Assembly: GCF_000237325.1 (NCBI RefSeq)
Contig: NC_017542.1
Coordinates: 5,135,001-5,197,500, forward strand
DNA length: 62,500 nt
Source: Paenibacillus polymyxa M1
GTDB taxonomy: Bacteria; Bacillota; Bacilli; Paenibacillales; Paenibacillaceae
Reading direction: 5' to 3'
The notes beneath the pieces were generated by a model. That model worked only from the letters and a program-made list of their open reading frames with translations. It was not told the DNA's origin and made no database searches. The translations under genes and the position numbers were made by a program. Positions 40,811 to 50,258 of the stretch are shown piece by piece (the stretch's first letter is position 1; every line of letters begins with the position of its first letter).

Positions 40811-40839
40811 ACTTTATCACACGGGGTTTTCCATGTCAA
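40811..40839 (-). promoter_or_regulatory. Sigma-A promoter of rpmG-secE-nusG
   Basis: Minus strand TTGACA (40839-40834), 17-bp spacer, TAAAGT (40816-40811), about 80 nt of leader before rpmG. The DNA between this and the sigH terminator (40840-41014) holds nothing I can recognise. Confidence 0.7.
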
Positions 40840-41014
40840 CGAATGTTTGCATACATTTCGCAGTCTCGGTTGTGGTGCATTTTTACATCTGCCCATCCTT
40901 TGGAGCTGTTCTCTGAAATACTGCTTCAAAATCAAAGCGATATCTATTATTCATCTTTTTTAGTATAAATCATTTACAACACTTATAAACCTGCACAGCT
41001 TACCCAAAACGAAT

Positions 41015-41040
41015 AAAAAAAGACTCAAACTCGAGCCTTT
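41015..41040 (-). terminator. Intrinsic terminator after sigH
   Basis: Minus strand AGGCTC-gagttt-GAGTCT followed by TTTTTTATTC, 20 nt after the sigH stop. Confidence 0.75.
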
Positions 41041-41059
41041 TCCATGTCAGCCTCTACTT

Positions 41060-41704
41060 TCAACTATCCCTTACTTCCAGATACTTTTCAAGTTTACGCT
41101 TGACCCGTTGCAGCGCGTTATCAATGGATTTAACATGGCGGTCAAGATCCTCTGCAATCTCCTGATACGAACGTCCGTCCAGATACAACATAAGTACCTT
41201 GCGTTCTAGCTCGCTCAGAATCTCGGACATTTTGTCCTCAAGACCCACAAACTCTTCCTGATTGATAATCAGCTCTTCAGGGTCACTTACTTGTGTTCCA
41301 CAAATCACATCGAGCAACGTCCGGTCTGACTCTTCATCATAGATGGGCTTGTCCAGAGATACGTAAGAGTTCAGAGGAATGTGCTTTTGTCGTGTAGCCG
41401 TCTTAATTGCCGTAATAATCTGTCGTGTAATGCACAACTCGGCGAAAGCCTTAAACGAAGCAAGCTTGTCTCCCTTAAAATCACGAATGGATTTGTAGAG
41501 ACCAATCATGCCCTCCTGAATAATATCCTCGCGATCAGCACCAATCAGGAAGTAGGATCTGGCCTTGGCCCGCACAAAGTTCCGGTACTTGTTAATCAGA
41601 AACTCCAGCGCTTCCCCATCACCTTCATGGACTGCTCCGACAATGTCTTCATCATTTTTGTAATCAAACTTTGACAACATGATATCTTTGAGGTCCACAC
41701 TCAC
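41060..41704 (-). CDS. sigH: RNA polymerase sigma factor SigH (Spo0H)
   Basis: 214 residues from GTG at 41704; GGAGG lies 8 nt upstream. Region 2 reads FVRAKARSYFLIGADREDII and QEGMIGLYKSIRDFKGDKLA; region 4 has LYLDGRSYQEIAEDLDRHVK and SIDNALQRVKRKLEKYL. These are almost identical to Bacillus SigH, which directs the switch from growth to sporulation and competence. The place between rae1 and rpmG is also the same. Confidence 0.96.
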   Translation of the reverse strand: MSVDLKDIMLSKFDYKNDEDIVGAVHEGDGEALEFLINKYRNFVRAKARSYFLIGADREDIIQEGMIGLYKSIRDFKGDKLASFKAFAELCITRQIITAIKTATRQKHIPLNSYVSLDKPIYDEESDRTLLDVICGTQVSDPEELIINQEEFVGLEDKMSEILSELERKVLMLYLDGRSYQEIAEDLDRHVKSIDNALQRVKRKLEKYLEVRDS

Positions 41705-41760
41705 TAACAATCCCTCCGGCTGCAACGCAAGGTACCCGTTACTCTCTCAAATATACGACA

Positions 41761-41790
41761 AGTATACGCGATGTAACCTGATACCGTCAA
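41761..41790 (-). promoter_or_regulatory. Sigma-A type promoter of sigH
   Basis: Minus strand TTGACG (41790-41785), 18-bp spacer, TATACT (41766-41761), about 50 nt before the GTG start. In Bacillus AbrB represses this promoter; no defined AbrB site can be read here. Confidence 0.6.
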
Positions 41791-41866
41791 CCACAACAAC
41801 CTAAAAAAGAAGAGCGCTAACAAAATTGTCAATGGTTTCAAAATGGAGAGTGCACCAATTATTGGA

Positions 41867-42388
41867 TCATTCTCTTCTCCATCGTTCGAACAGCTTTCGA
41901 AGCTCCGGACTCAGCTTGGCATCCAACGAGTTGCGGGACAATTTGGCGTTATCCTGCTGAATTCGCTTCTGGACTTCCCTTTCAGATTCCTCAATCTCGA
42001 TCAGTAATTCTCGTGCCGATACTCTGAGTGCTCCTTGGCCAAAAGCAACATGCTGCTCTACCTGATCACTTGTCGCTACGTAAATGCTTCTTCTCTTGCT
42101 GCTCAGCTCCCGAACCAATCGTTCGATGCATTCGTCGGCTGTCTCTTTTTCTCTCGTAAAATAAATCTGGACTTTGCTTTGGGCAAAGGTTTTACCTAAT
42201 CCTGGCACCCTGTAAGCATCAAACACGACGATGACTCTTCTGCCCGAATACGCCTGATGATCCGCCAGTCGTTCAAGAAGTCTGTCCCTCGCTTCCTGCA
42301 TACCAGATTGTACCAGTGCGGAAAGTTCGGGCCAGGCTCCAATCATGTTGTAACCGTCCACAAGCAGAACATCCCGCGTGTCAGCCAT
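41867..42388 (-). CDS. rae1: NYN-domain ribosome-associated endoribonuclease Rae1 (YacP)
   Basis: 173 residues from the ATG at 42388 (MADTRDVLLVDGYNMIGAWP). Conserved acidic residues lie in LLVDGYNMI, VIVVFDAYRVPG and TADECIERLV, the PIN-like active site. A long charged C-terminal helix (residues about 130-173) follows. Bacillus Rae1 cleaves mRNA in the ribosomal A site. It starts 4 nt after rlmB. Confidence 0.9.
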   Translation of the reverse strand: MADTRDVLLVDGYNMIGAWPELSALVQSGMQEARDRLLERLADHQAYSGRRVIVVFDAYRVPGLGKTFAQSKVQIYFTREKETADECIERLVRELSSKRRSIYVATSDQVEQHVAFGQGALRVSARELLIEIEESEREVQKRIQQDNAKLSRNSLDAKLSPELRKLFERWRRE

Positions 42389-42392
42389 ATCG

Positions 42393-43139
42393 TTAGCTCC
42401 GTGCCTGTCGTCCGCGCAAGACTTCGTACATGACGACACCTGCAGCTACAGAAGCATTGAGAGAATTGATTTGTCCCGCCATCGGCAGCTTGACAAGTAC
42501 ATCACATTTCTCACGGATCAAACGGCCCATTCCTTTATTTTCGTTACCAATGACAATCGCTACAGGACCGGTGAATACTCCATTCCCAAAGACGGGATCG
42601 GTTGCTGTAACATCCGTGCCAACTACCCATACACCTTCTTCTTTAAGACGGTCAATGGTTTGCCCCAGATTGCTCACCCGTGCCACTGGAACGTACTCCA
42701 CAGCACCCGCCGATGTTTTAGACACCGTTACAGTTACAGCTGCTGAACGCCTTTTTGGCACTATAATACCGTGTGCTCCAGTGCAATCCGCCGTACGAAG
42801 GATGGAGCCCAAGTTATGAGGATCTTCAATTTCATCCAGCAAAATCAAAAACGGCTCTTCGCCTTTAGCACGAGCACTAGCAAGCAAGTCTTCCACTTCA
42901 GCGTAGGCAAAAGGTGCTGCTTGCGCAACCACTCCCTGATGCTGAATGCCTGGAACCATTTGATCGAGCTTACGCTTGTCTACCTGCAAAACAATGATTC
43001 CTGCTTTTTTCGCCTCAGCTGTAATCGGCAATGTCAAATGCTTTTGTGCATTATCCGCAATCCAAATTTTATTTATCGTCCTGCCTGAACGCAGCGCCTC
43101 TGTTACCGAATGCTTACCGGCAATCCATTCTTCTTCCAT
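42393..43139 (-). CDS. rlmB: 23S rRNA (guanosine-2'-O-)-methyltransferase RlmB/TrmH family
   Basis: 248 residues. A substrate-binding N-domain (EEWIAGKHSVTEALRSGRTI) precedes the SPOUT domain: LDEIEDPHNLGSILRTADCT (motif 1), VIGNENKGMGRLIREKCD (motif 2) and LPMAGQINSLNASVAAGVVM (motif 3, knot). RlmB methylates G2251 in E. coli 23S rRNA. It lies between mrnC and rae1, as Bacillus yacO. Confidence 0.92.
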   Translation of the reverse strand: MEEEWIAGKHSVTEALRSGRTINKIWIADNAQKHLTLPITAEAKKAGIIVLQVDKRKLDQMVPGIQHQGVVAQAAPFAYAEVEDLLASARAKGEEPFLILLDEIEDPHNLGSILRTADCTGAHGIIVPKRRSAAVTVTVSKTSAGAVEYVPVARVSNLGQTIDRLKEEGVWVVGTDVTATDPVFGNGVFTGPVAIVIGNENKGMGRLIREKCDVLVKLPMAGQINSLNASVAAGVVMYEVLRGRQARS

Positions 43140-43195
43140 CTCTAGCTTCCTCCCGGAAAACGGTTGATATTCAATTCATCCAATCCGTCCCCAAT

Positions 43196-43654
43196 TTATG
43201 ATTTTTCGGTATTTTCCATTTGTGCAATTCCGTACGTAATCAACTCTGTCAATCTGTCCAAATGTCCATCACAATACAGATAACCAATCAATCCTTCTAG
43301 TGCTGTGGCGTGTCGATACTCAAGCACATCAGCATTTTTAGGCAGGCTCCCTGACTTGGCATTTCTCCCTTGTCGGACAATGTCACGCTCTTCATCCGTC
43401 AGCACTGTTTCTAGCAACCCCAATATACGACACTGTGCCTTGGCAGAGACTAGCTTTGTAGCTCGTCGATGTAAATGATTGGGACGCAGGTTGGGGTGTG
43501 CCAACAGATATTGCCGGACAGCCACCTCATACACTGCATCACCAATGTAAGCTAACGCAATAGGGGGCATCAAGCGAGCCGGCTTGGACGCAGGATACGG
43601 AAACCAGTTTCCTGCGCCTTCCACAGCTCCTGAATTCAGTGGCTTATCACTCAT
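43196..43654 (-). CDS. mrnC: Mini-ribonuclease III
   Basis: 152 residues from the ATG at 43654, which overlaps the cysS stop (ATGA). It is an RNase III catalytic domain without dsRNA-binding domain: PPIALAYIGDAVYEVAVRQY holds the signature, and ALEGLIGYLYCDGHLDRL holds the second acidic site. Bacillus Mini-III matures 23S rRNA ends. Always next to cysS in Firmicutes. Confidence 0.93.
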   Translation of the reverse strand: MSDKPLNSGAVEGAGNWFPYPASKPARLMPPIALAYIGDAVYEVAVRQYLLAHPNLRPNHLHRRATKLVSAKAQCRILGLLETVLTDEERDIVRQGRNAKSGSLPKNADVLEYRHATALEGLIGYLYCDGHLDRLTELITYGIAQMENTEKS

Positions 43655-45054
43655 TTCCGCCGCCACCGCATCCCCTGTGCCGTATCTTCAAGCACAATGC
43701 CTTTAGTAGCTAACAAATCGCGAATTTCGTCAGCTCTACCCCAGTTTTTAGTTTTACGAGCTTCGACACGTTCTGCAATTAACTGCTCAACTTCGCCATC
43801 CAGCAGTTCTTCACTCGGTTCTGAATAAATGCGAAGCACCGTATTCATCGAATGGAAGGTATGCAGCACCGCTTGCAATTCCGCCTGATTGACAACATCA
43901 CGCTGCAACAAAAGATTGGCTTCGCTGACCCATTCGAACACCGCAGTAATCGCATCAGGCGTATTGAAATCATCATCCATTTTTTCACCAAATTGCTGCA
44001 ATATCCCGTCAAGCTTCATTTGCAACTCAGCCGATACTTCTTCATTACCTTTCAATGCAATGGCTAAACGATGCTTTACATTGGCGACTGCATTGGCAAT
44101 CCGTTCGACACTATTCTCCGCCTGACTCATCGTCTCTTGGTTGTAGTTCAAAGGATTGCGGTAATGTGTCGACAGCATAAAATAACGTAAAGCCTCGGGC
44201 TTGTGACGAGCACGCAGATCTTTAACCAAAATACCGTTACCGAGTGATTTCGACATTTTTTCATTATCTATGCGAATATATCCGTTATGCATCCAGTAGC
44301 GAGATAATGGTTTACCCGTAATCACTTCAGATTGTGCACATTCACATTCATGATGCGGAAATTGCAGATCCTGTCCGCCTCCATGAATATCCAGCGTATC
44401 CCCCAAATAGTGACGAGCCATAGCAGAGCATTCGATATGCCAGCCTGGGCGTCCATCTCCCCAAGGACTTGACCAGTAAATTTCTCCCGGTTTCGCTGCT
44501 TTCCAGAGTACAAAATCCTCGGCATTCTCCTTGCGTTCATCCACATTGATGCGAATCCCAAACTGGAGCTCCTCCAAATTTTGACCTGACAGCTGTCCGT
44601 AGTCTTTAAACTTTTTGGTTCGGTAGAAGACATCACCATCATTCTCATAGGCATAGCCTTTGTCTACCAGATCCTTGATAAAATCAATAATCAGATCCAT
44701 GCTCTCAGTTACACGAGGATTTATGCTGGCAGCAGGAACATTCAATCCTGCCAGATCCTCATGATAGGCAGCAATAAACTTCTCAGCAACTGCCGGAACC
44801 TCCATATTAAGTTCCCGAGCTTTGCGGATCAACTTATCATCGACATCCGTAAAATTCACCACATAGTTTACATCATAGCCCAAATACTCCAAGTAGCTGC
44901 GTACCACATCAAACACAATTACAGGCCGTGCATTACCAATATGAATGTAATCATACACTGTAGGACCACATACATACATTTTAACCTTTCCAGGCTCCAG
45001 TGGCACAAAAGGCTCCCGGCTCCTCGTCATTGTATTATAAATTTGAAGCGACAT
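43651..45054 (-). CDS. cysS: Cysteinyl-tRNA synthetase
   Basis: 467 residues. Zinc/active-site start MYVCGPTVYDYIHIGNARPV (HIGH motif HIGN), zinc ligands in WHIECSAMARHYLG and HHECECAQSE, KMSKSLGN near residue 268, and a C-terminal DALR-like helix domain. It charges tRNA-Cys. It lies 24 bp behind cysE in the T-box-controlled operon; mrnC overlaps its stop. Confidence 0.97.
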   Translation of the reverse strand: MSLQIYNTMTRSREPFVPLEPGKVKMYVCGPTVYDYIHIGNARPVIVFDVVRSYLEYLGYDVNYVVNFTDVDDKLIRKARELNMEVPAVAEKFIAAYHEDLAGLNVPAASINPRVTESMDLIIDFIKDLVDKGYAYENDGDVFYRTKKFKDYGQLSGQNLEELQFGIRINVDERKENAEDFVLWKAAKPGEIYWSSPWGDGRPGWHIECSAMARHYLGDTLDIHGGGQDLQFPHHECECAQSEVITGKPLSRYWMHNGYIRIDNEKMSKSLGNGILVKDLRARHKPEALRYFMLSTHYRNPLNYNQETMSQAENSVERIANAVANVKHRLAIALKGNEEVSAELQMKLDGILQQFGEKMDDDFNTPDAITAVFEWVSEANLLLQRDVVNQAELQAVLHTFHSMNTVLRIYSEPSEELLDGEVEQLIAERVEARKTKNWGRADEIRDLLATKGIVLEDTAQGMRWRRK

Positions 45055-45078
45055 CGTTATGTTCCTCCCTCATGAAAA

Positions 45079-45759
45079 TTATCCTTGTAATTTATTCTCT
45101 TGGGTCACCTGATGTTTCTGAGCAGATTGCTCCTCCTTCAAATCAGACAATTCTGCTCGCAATCGTTCTATTTCCATTTGAAGAGACCGTATAGAATCGA
45201 CGACCGGATCAGGCAATTGGTGACTAAGTCGATCTGGACGTCTGCCATCCTGTCTGACCACTCGCCCTGGGATGCCCACTACCGTACTGTTTGGCGGAAC
45301 TTCTTTTAGCACAACCGAGTTGGAGCCAATGTTGGATTGCGCCCCAATCGTAAATGAACCCAATATTTTTGCACCGGAGCCTATAACGACATTATTCCCA
45401 ATGGTGGGGTGACGCTTCCCTTTCTCTTTTCCAGTCCCTCCAAGAGTAACCCCCTGATACAACACGACATCGTCGCCAATTTCACAGGTTTCGCCAATGA
45501 CAACACCCATGCCGTGGTCAATGAACAGCCGATCTCCGATACGAGCGCCAGGATGAATTTCAATTCCTGTCATAAACCTCGATACCTGGGATATAACGCG
45601 GGCTAGAGTACACCATTTTCGCAAATAAAACCAATGTGCGATTCGGTGTGCCCAAAGGGCATGAACGCCAGAATACGTAAAAATGACTTCCAGCTTACTC
45701 CGGGCGGCCGGATCATTATCCAAAACAGTTTGAATATCGGATTTGAAATGCCTGAACAT
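45079..45759 (-). CDS. cysE: Serine O-acetyltransferase
   Basis: 226 residues. A helical N-domain ([20 protein letters not shown]) precedes the left-handed beta helix with hexapeptide repeats: [40 protein letters not shown] and [15 protein letters not shown]. The His of DHG and [14 protein letters not shown] are the active site region. It makes O-acetylserine for cysteine synthesis. A Gln/Glu/Lys-rich tail follows. Control by the Cys T-box ties it to uncharged tRNA-Cys. Confidence 0.96.
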   Translation of the reverse strand: MFRHFKSDIQTVLDNDPAARSKLEVIFTYSGVHALWAHRIAHWFYLRKWCTLARVISQVSRFMTGIEIHPGARIGDRLFIDHGMGVVIGETCEIGDDVVLYQGVTLGGTGKEKGKRHPTIGNNVVIGSGAKILGSFTIGAQSNIGSNSVVLKEVPPNSTVVGIPGRVVRQDGRRPDRLSHQLPDPVVDSIRSLQMEIERLRAELSDLKEEQSAQKHQVTQENKLQG

Positions 45760-45880
45760 GTCGCCCTCCTATTCCCTCCATATCCTCGCCGCATCACACT
45801 TCAGATTTCGCCAATTTTCGTAGTCACTAGCACGCTTCGACAATTTTCAATCTACAGCGAGTCTGAATCTGATAAAAATG

Positions 45881-45915
45881 AAAAAGCGCCTCCGCAGCCT
45901 AGGCTGCAGAGACGC
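45881..45915 (-). terminator. T-box terminator before cysE
   Basis: Minus strand GCGTCTCTGCAGCC-TA-GGCTGCGGAGGCGC followed by TTTTTCATTTTT. The 5' arm overlaps the antiterminator sequence just upstream, as in T-box switches. Confidence 0.9.
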
Positions 45916-46199
45916 ATATACGTGGTCCCACTCTGCTTCGAACATATCTGCTACAAAAAAAGCAGAAAAGTCCGTCTTTGGCGTCCTGTAACGGGAACGA
46001 ATCGGCAAGCCCTTGCCACATTAGCATTGTAGGCTAACGAGGGTTCGGGCGCACGGCTCCCAGGCGCATTTCCTCCGCAGGTCATCTAGACGGTTCTCAG
46101 CCTGGGGGTTCCTCTCGACCGTCCTCTCTGGTAGATGCCCTTATGCAGTGTACTTCTCCTGTTCGCAGCCTTTACACGTAAGTATCAATCCATATCAAT
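45881..46199 (-). ncRNA. T-box riboswitch, cysteine type
   Basis: A leader of about 320 nt. It contains the T-box AGAGTGGGACCACGTAT (45936-45919), whose UGGN pairs with the tRNA acceptor end. Stem I has the features GGAGAAGTACACTGC, CCAGAGAGGACGG and CTGAGAACCGTC. The likely specifier codon is UGC at 46147-46145, that is Cys. This agrees with the downstream genes cysE and cysS. Confidence 0.9.
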
Positions 46200-46205
46200 G
46201 GAGTC

Positions 46206-46234
46206 ATTATAGCGAAAAGACAACAAATTGACAA
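46206..46234 (-). promoter_or_regulatory. Sigma-A promoter of the cysE operon
   Basis: Minus strand TTGTCA (46234-46229), 17-bp spacer, perfect TATAAT (46211-46206), about 8 nt before the T-box leader and directly after the gltX stop. Confidence 0.78.
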
Positions 46235-46240
46235 GAAATA

Positions 46241-47701
46241 TCAGCCTTTAATTTGTGCCTTAAGACGGTCCAACACCTTGTCACGTCCAAGTAAATAGAT
46301 GGTCTCATTCAGATCCCGTCCATGAGTTTGACCTGTAAGGGCCACACGAATCGGCATGAACAGCTGTTTCCCCTTAAAACCAGTTTCCTTTTGGACTTCC
46401 TTGATCAGCTTGGCCATTTGTGGAGCTGTAAATTCCTCGCTCGTTTCAACCTTGCCTGCAAAAGCTCTAAGTACATCAGGAACCTGCTCTTCGGCCAGAA
46501 CAGCCGCCGCATCAGCATCCAACTCCAGATGTGAACGGAAAAACAACTCAGACAACGCTACAATATCAGACGCTGAAGTCATTTGTTCTTGGTATAAGCG
46601 GACAAGAGCTTTAGCCCAATCCTGTTGTTCCGTCGATAATTCATTCGGCAACAGCCCTGCTGCCTGCAAATGTGGAATAGCCATGCTGGCAATCCGCTCA
46701 GGATCAGCTTTTTTAATATAATGATTATTCAAATAAGCAAGCTTGTTTGTATCAAATACAGCTGGGCTTTTGGACAAACGATTAGGATCGAAAATCGAAA
46801 TCAGTTGTTCCCGATCATAGATCTCTTCCTCGCCTTCCGGAGACCAGCCCAACAGTGCAATAAAGTTGAATATAGCTTCCGGCAGATAGCCCAGCTTATC
46901 GTACTGCTCCATGAACTGAATAATGGATTCATTTCGTTTGCTGAGCTTTTTGTGATCCTCGCCTACGATCAGCGTCATATGACCAAAGCGTGGAGGCTCC
47001 CAGCCGAGAGCTTCAAAAATCATCAACTGCCGCGGTGTATTGGATACATGATCTTCGCCCCGTAGTACATGCGATATTTTCATCAAATAGTCGTCAACCG
47101 CTACGGCGAAGTTATATGTCGGAATACCGTCTTTTTTGACGATAACAAAATCGCCGCTTTCCTTGGAATTGAACGTAATTTGACCTTTAACAATATCATC
47201 AAACGTATATTCACGATCTTCTGGTACGCGAAAACGAATACTTGGTACACGGCCCTCGGCTTCAAAAGCTTGGCACTGTTCTTCTGTTAAATCACGGTGT
47301 TTTCCTGAGTAACGTGGTGTCTCCCCACGTTCCATCTGTTCTTCACGCTCGCGTTCAAGCTCCTCTTCCGTGCAATAACAGCGGTATGCCAGACCACGAT
47401 CCAGCAAATCCTGCCAGTATGTTTTGTAGATGTCCAAGCGTTCGGTCTGGCGATAAGGTCCAAACTCGCCGCCCACGTCTATACTTTCATCCCAGTCCAT
47501 GCCTAACCATTTCAAATATTTAAGCTGGCTTTCTTCTCCACCTTCAATATTGCGTTTCACATCTGTGTCTTCGATGCGAATAATAAACTTCCCACCTTGA
47601 TTGCGGGCAAACAAATAATTAAATAATGCCGTTCTAGCATTTCCAATATGCAGATGTCCTGTAGGACTTGGTGCATAGCGTACACGAACTTCCGTGCTCA
47701 T
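46241..47701 (-). CDS. gltX: Glutamyl-tRNA synthetase
   Basis: 486 residues. HIGH region is [25 protein letters not shown] lies near residue 255 ([13 protein letters not shown]). A Cys-rich insert [15 protein letters not shown] is the zinc site region. In Firmicutes without GlnRS this enzyme also charges tRNA-Gln with Glu. It precedes the cysE-cysS operon, as in Bacillus. Confidence 0.96.
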   Translation of the reverse strand: MSTEVRVRYAPSPTGHLHIGNARTALFNYLFARNQGGKFIIRIEDTDVKRNIEGGEESQLKYLKWLGMDWDESIDVGGEFGPYRQTERLDIYKTYWQDLLDRGLAYRCYCTEEELEREREEQMERGETPRYSGKHRDLTEEQCQAFEAEGRVPSIRFRVPEDREYTFDDIVKGQITFNSKESGDFVIVKKDGIPTYNFAVAVDDYLMKISHVLRGEDHVSNTPRQLMIFEALGWEPPRFGHMTLIVGEDHKKLSKRNESIIQFMEQYDKLGYLPEAIFNFIALLGWSPEGEEEIYDREQLISIFDPNRLSKSPAVFDTNKLAYLNNHYIKKADPERIASMAIPHLQAAGLLPNELSTEQQDWAKALVRLYQEQMTSASDIVALSELFFRSHLELDADAAAVLAEEQVPDVLRAFAGKVETSEEFTAPQMAKLIKEVQKETGFKGKQLFMPIRVALTGQTHGRDLNETIYLLGRDKVLDRLKAQIKG

Positions 47702-47740
47702 ATAATCTCCTCCAAATAGAATTACTCAAGATGATAGCAT

Positions 47741-48217
47741 TTACTTGATTAGACAGACAACCGATTGAGCCGCAATTCCCTCGCCTCGCCCGGTAAACCC
47801 GAGTTGCTCCGTCGTTGTCGCCTTAACATTTACCTGGGACGACTCCTCTGCTTCCAGCACCCGGGCGATGATTTCATTCATCTGCGGGATGTACGATGCC
47901 ATCTTGGGCTTCTGCGCAATAATCGTAGAATCAATATTCCCCAAGCGATATCCCCGCTCTTTAGCCAGCCCCCACACATGCTCCAGTAGCTTCAGGCTAT
48001 CAGCGTCCTTAAATTCAGGGTCGTTATCCGGAAAATGCTTTCCGATGTCTCCCAAGCCAAGCGCGCCCAGGATGGCATCGCTAATGGCATGCAGCAGCAC
48101 GTCTGCATCGGAATGGCCCAGCAAACCTTTTTCATACGGAATATGTACGCCTCCGATGATGCATGGCCTTCCTTCCACCAGCTGGTGGACGTCAAATCCT
48201 TGCCCTATTCTGATCAT
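47741..48217 (-). CDS. ispF: 2-C-methyl-D-erythritol 2,4-cyclodiphosphate synthase
   Basis: 158 residues from the ATG at 48217, which overlaps the ispD stop (ATGA). Zinc ligands are in [15 protein letters not shown] and [16 protein letters not shown]; the end is [20 protein letters not shown]. It catalyses the fifth step of the MEP isoprenoid pathway. Confidence 0.96.
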   Translation of the reverse strand: MIRIGQGFDVHQLVEGRPCIIGGVHIPYEKGLLGHSDADVLLHAISDAILGALGLGDIGKHFPDNDPEFKDADSLKLLEHVWGLAKERGYRLGNIDSTIIAQKPKMASYIPQMNEIIARVLEAEESSQVNVKATTTEQLGFTGRGEGIAAQSVVCLIK

Positions 48218-48912
48218 TTGATATCCTCTCCCTCTGTCTTTACCCATAACTCCGCCATCTCCAAATCCTCAGGCGTAGTAATTTTGATGTTTTTATAGCT
48301 GCCTTGGACGACAGTAACTGGAATGCCTAGCCGCTCCACCAGCATAGAATCATCTGTCCCCAAAAATCCTGACTGCTCCGCTTCCTCATAGGCCCGCAGC
48401 AGATCGGAAAGACGAAAAGTCTGTGGCGTTTGAATACTCCACAGACTTCGGCGATCCGGCGTTGCTGTAATGATACCATCCCCGTTCACTTGCTTGATTG
48501 TATCCTTTACAGGTACTGCCGCTACAGAAGCACCAGTACGCTGGGCAGCCTCCAGGCATGAACGTACAAGCTCAGGTTGAATCAGTGGACGCACACCATC
48601 ATGCACCATCACCCAATCTGTTTGCAAGTGGCGCAAACCACGATAAACCGAATGCTGGCGTTCACTGCCACCAGCCACCACTCGTACATTTTTGCTGATC
48701 TTGTATTGATGAACCCAGTCTCTGCAACGTTCCACATCTCCAGCTCCAGTAACCATCACCATTTCATCCACTTCAGGCATTGCTGCGAATATTTCAAGTG
48801 TATGTATGAAGATGGGCTTGTCTCGCAAAAGCAGAAATTGCTTGCTCTCCTGCGTTCCCATACGGGAGCCGCGCCCGGCCGCCACAATCACGACTCCTAC
48901 CTGATTGTTCAT
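48214..48912 (-). CDS. ispD: 2-C-methyl-D-erythritol 4-phosphate cytidylyltransferase
   Basis: 232 residues. The nucleotide-binding motif is [36 protein letters not shown] and [12 protein letters not shown] follow. It makes CDP-methylerythritol in the MEP pathway. It overlaps ispF by 4 bp and follows yacL. Confidence 0.96.
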   Translation of the reverse strand: MNNQVGVVIVAAGRGSRMGTQESKQFLLLRDKPIFIHTLEIFAAMPEVDEMVMVTGAGDVERCRDWVHQYKISKNVRVVAGGSERQHSVYRGLRHLQTDWVMVHDGVRPLIQPELVRSCLEAAQRTGASVAAVPVKDTIKQVNGDGIITATPDRRSLWSIQTPQTFRLSDLLRAYEEAEQSGFLGTDDSMLVERLGIPVTVVQGSYKNIKITTPEDLEMAELWVKTEGEDIK

Positions 48913-48982
48913 TCAAATAACTCCTGCCCTGATCGCACTTGGACGATCCGTATGATAACACATCTACTTCATCATACCTCGT

Positions 48983-50068
48983 TTATTGAGCTTTTTCCAA
49001 TAATTTCGGTTTAGCAAAGATCATGCGACCCGCAGAGGTCTGAAGTACACTTGTGACCAGCACTTCCATGAGAGAGCCAATATAGTCACGTCCACCCTCC
49101 ACAACAATCATCGTACCATCATCCAGATAAGCTACCCCCTGCCCATGCTCCTTGCCGTCTTTGATAATCTGCACCATAATCTCCTCACCGGGCAGTACGA
49201 CAGGCTTCACTGCATTCGCCAAATCATTAATGTTCAGCACAGACACACCTTGAAGTTCGCATACTTTATTCAGGTTAAAATCATTAGTTACAACTTTACC
49301 CTGCAACACCTTTGCAAGCTTAACCAGCTTACTGTCGACCTCTGAAATTTCCTCAAAATCCCCCTCATAAATGAGCACATTCACATCTAGTTCTTTTTGG
49401 ATTTTATTCAAAATATCCAGACCCCGCCGTCCACGATTACGCTTAAGTAAATCTGAAGAATCTGCGATATGCTGAAGCTCCTCCAACACAAATTCAGGAA
49501 TCACAATGGTTCCTTCAATAAACCCTGTTTTGCAGATATCCGCAATACGCCCATCTATAATGACGCTGGTGTCCAAAATTTTATGTTCCTCCAGCTTGCG
49601 TTCTTCTACATCCGCTCCCCGACCAAAAAAACCTGAGCTCCAAAAGGATGACAGCTCGTCCCGTTTTTCTAGCCCTACCATCAATCCCACATACCCGCAT
49701 ACCAAGGTAACTGCAGTTTGGATAAGTAGACCAGGTGCCCCCAATCCTGAAAAGAGTGGGTAAACTGCCAAGGAAAGGATCAGCCCCACTGCTAACCCCA
49801 TCACACCTGCCATCATCTCATTCATCGGAATTCGTACCAAGCCTTCAATACTCTGCTGCAATCGATTCGCCACGGACGCCCCTGCGAATGAGCAGCCAGC
49901 CATAAATAGCACTGCTCCCGCTAACATCCATACAGCTATTCCTGGTAAAGAACCATCACTCAACCATTGTGGCATCCACGATACGATGCCTCCTATCCGC
50001 TGGTATAACGTATAGCCAAACCACGCGCCGCACAATCCTGTAAAAGTTAAAATAGCCTTTCTCCACAT
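48983..50068 (-). CDS. PIN/TRAM-domain membrane protein YacL
   Basis: 361 residues. Four hydrophobic segments span about residues 5-145 (e.g. AVWMLAGAVLFMAGCSFAGA, VGLILSLAVYPLF). The PIN nuclease-like domain then has ILDTSVIIDGRIADICKTGF, VIPEFVLEELQHIADSSD and VVTNDFNLNKVCELQGV. A TRAM domain closes (EIMVQIIKDGKEHGQGVAYL). It matches Bacillus YacL by architecture and place. Nuclease activity is predicted only. Confidence 0.9.
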   Translation of the reverse strand: MWRKAILTFTGLCGAWFGYTLYQRIGGIVSWMPQWLSDGSLPGIAVWMLAGAVLFMAGCSFAGASVANRLQQSIEGLVRIPMNEMMAGVMGLAVGLILSLAVYPLFSGLGAPGLLIQTAVTLVCGYVGLMVGLEKRDELSSFWSSGFFGRGADVEERKLEEHKILDTSVIIDGRIADICKTGFIEGTIVIPEFVLEELQHIADSSDLLKRNRGRRGLDILNKIQKELDVNVLIYEGDFEEISEVDSKLVKLAKVLQGKVVTNDFNLNKVCELQGVSVLNINDLANAVKPVVLPGEEIMVQIIKDGKEHGQGVAYLDDGTMIVVEGGRDYIGSLMEVLVTSVLQTSAGRMIFAKPKLLEKAQ

Positions 50069-50192
50069 TGAGTCTCTATACCTCCTTTATTTTCTTTTCA
50101 ATAGTCTGCTATTTATTCGATACATAGCACTTCCCTTACCAGTATGATCCATTTCTCGCATAACTAACCCTGTGTTTTCACTTTTTATGCAT

Positions 50193-50239
50193 AAAAAAAG
50201 CATTTATCTCCCTGAATGAATCAAGGAAATAAATGCTTC
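50193..50239 (-). terminator. Intrinsic terminator after pssA
   Basis: Minus strand AGCATTTATTTCC-ttgattcattca-GGGAGATAAATGCT followed by TTTTTTATGC. Confidence 0.85.
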
Positions 50240-50258
50240 TTCTAGTTCTTGTCTGACA

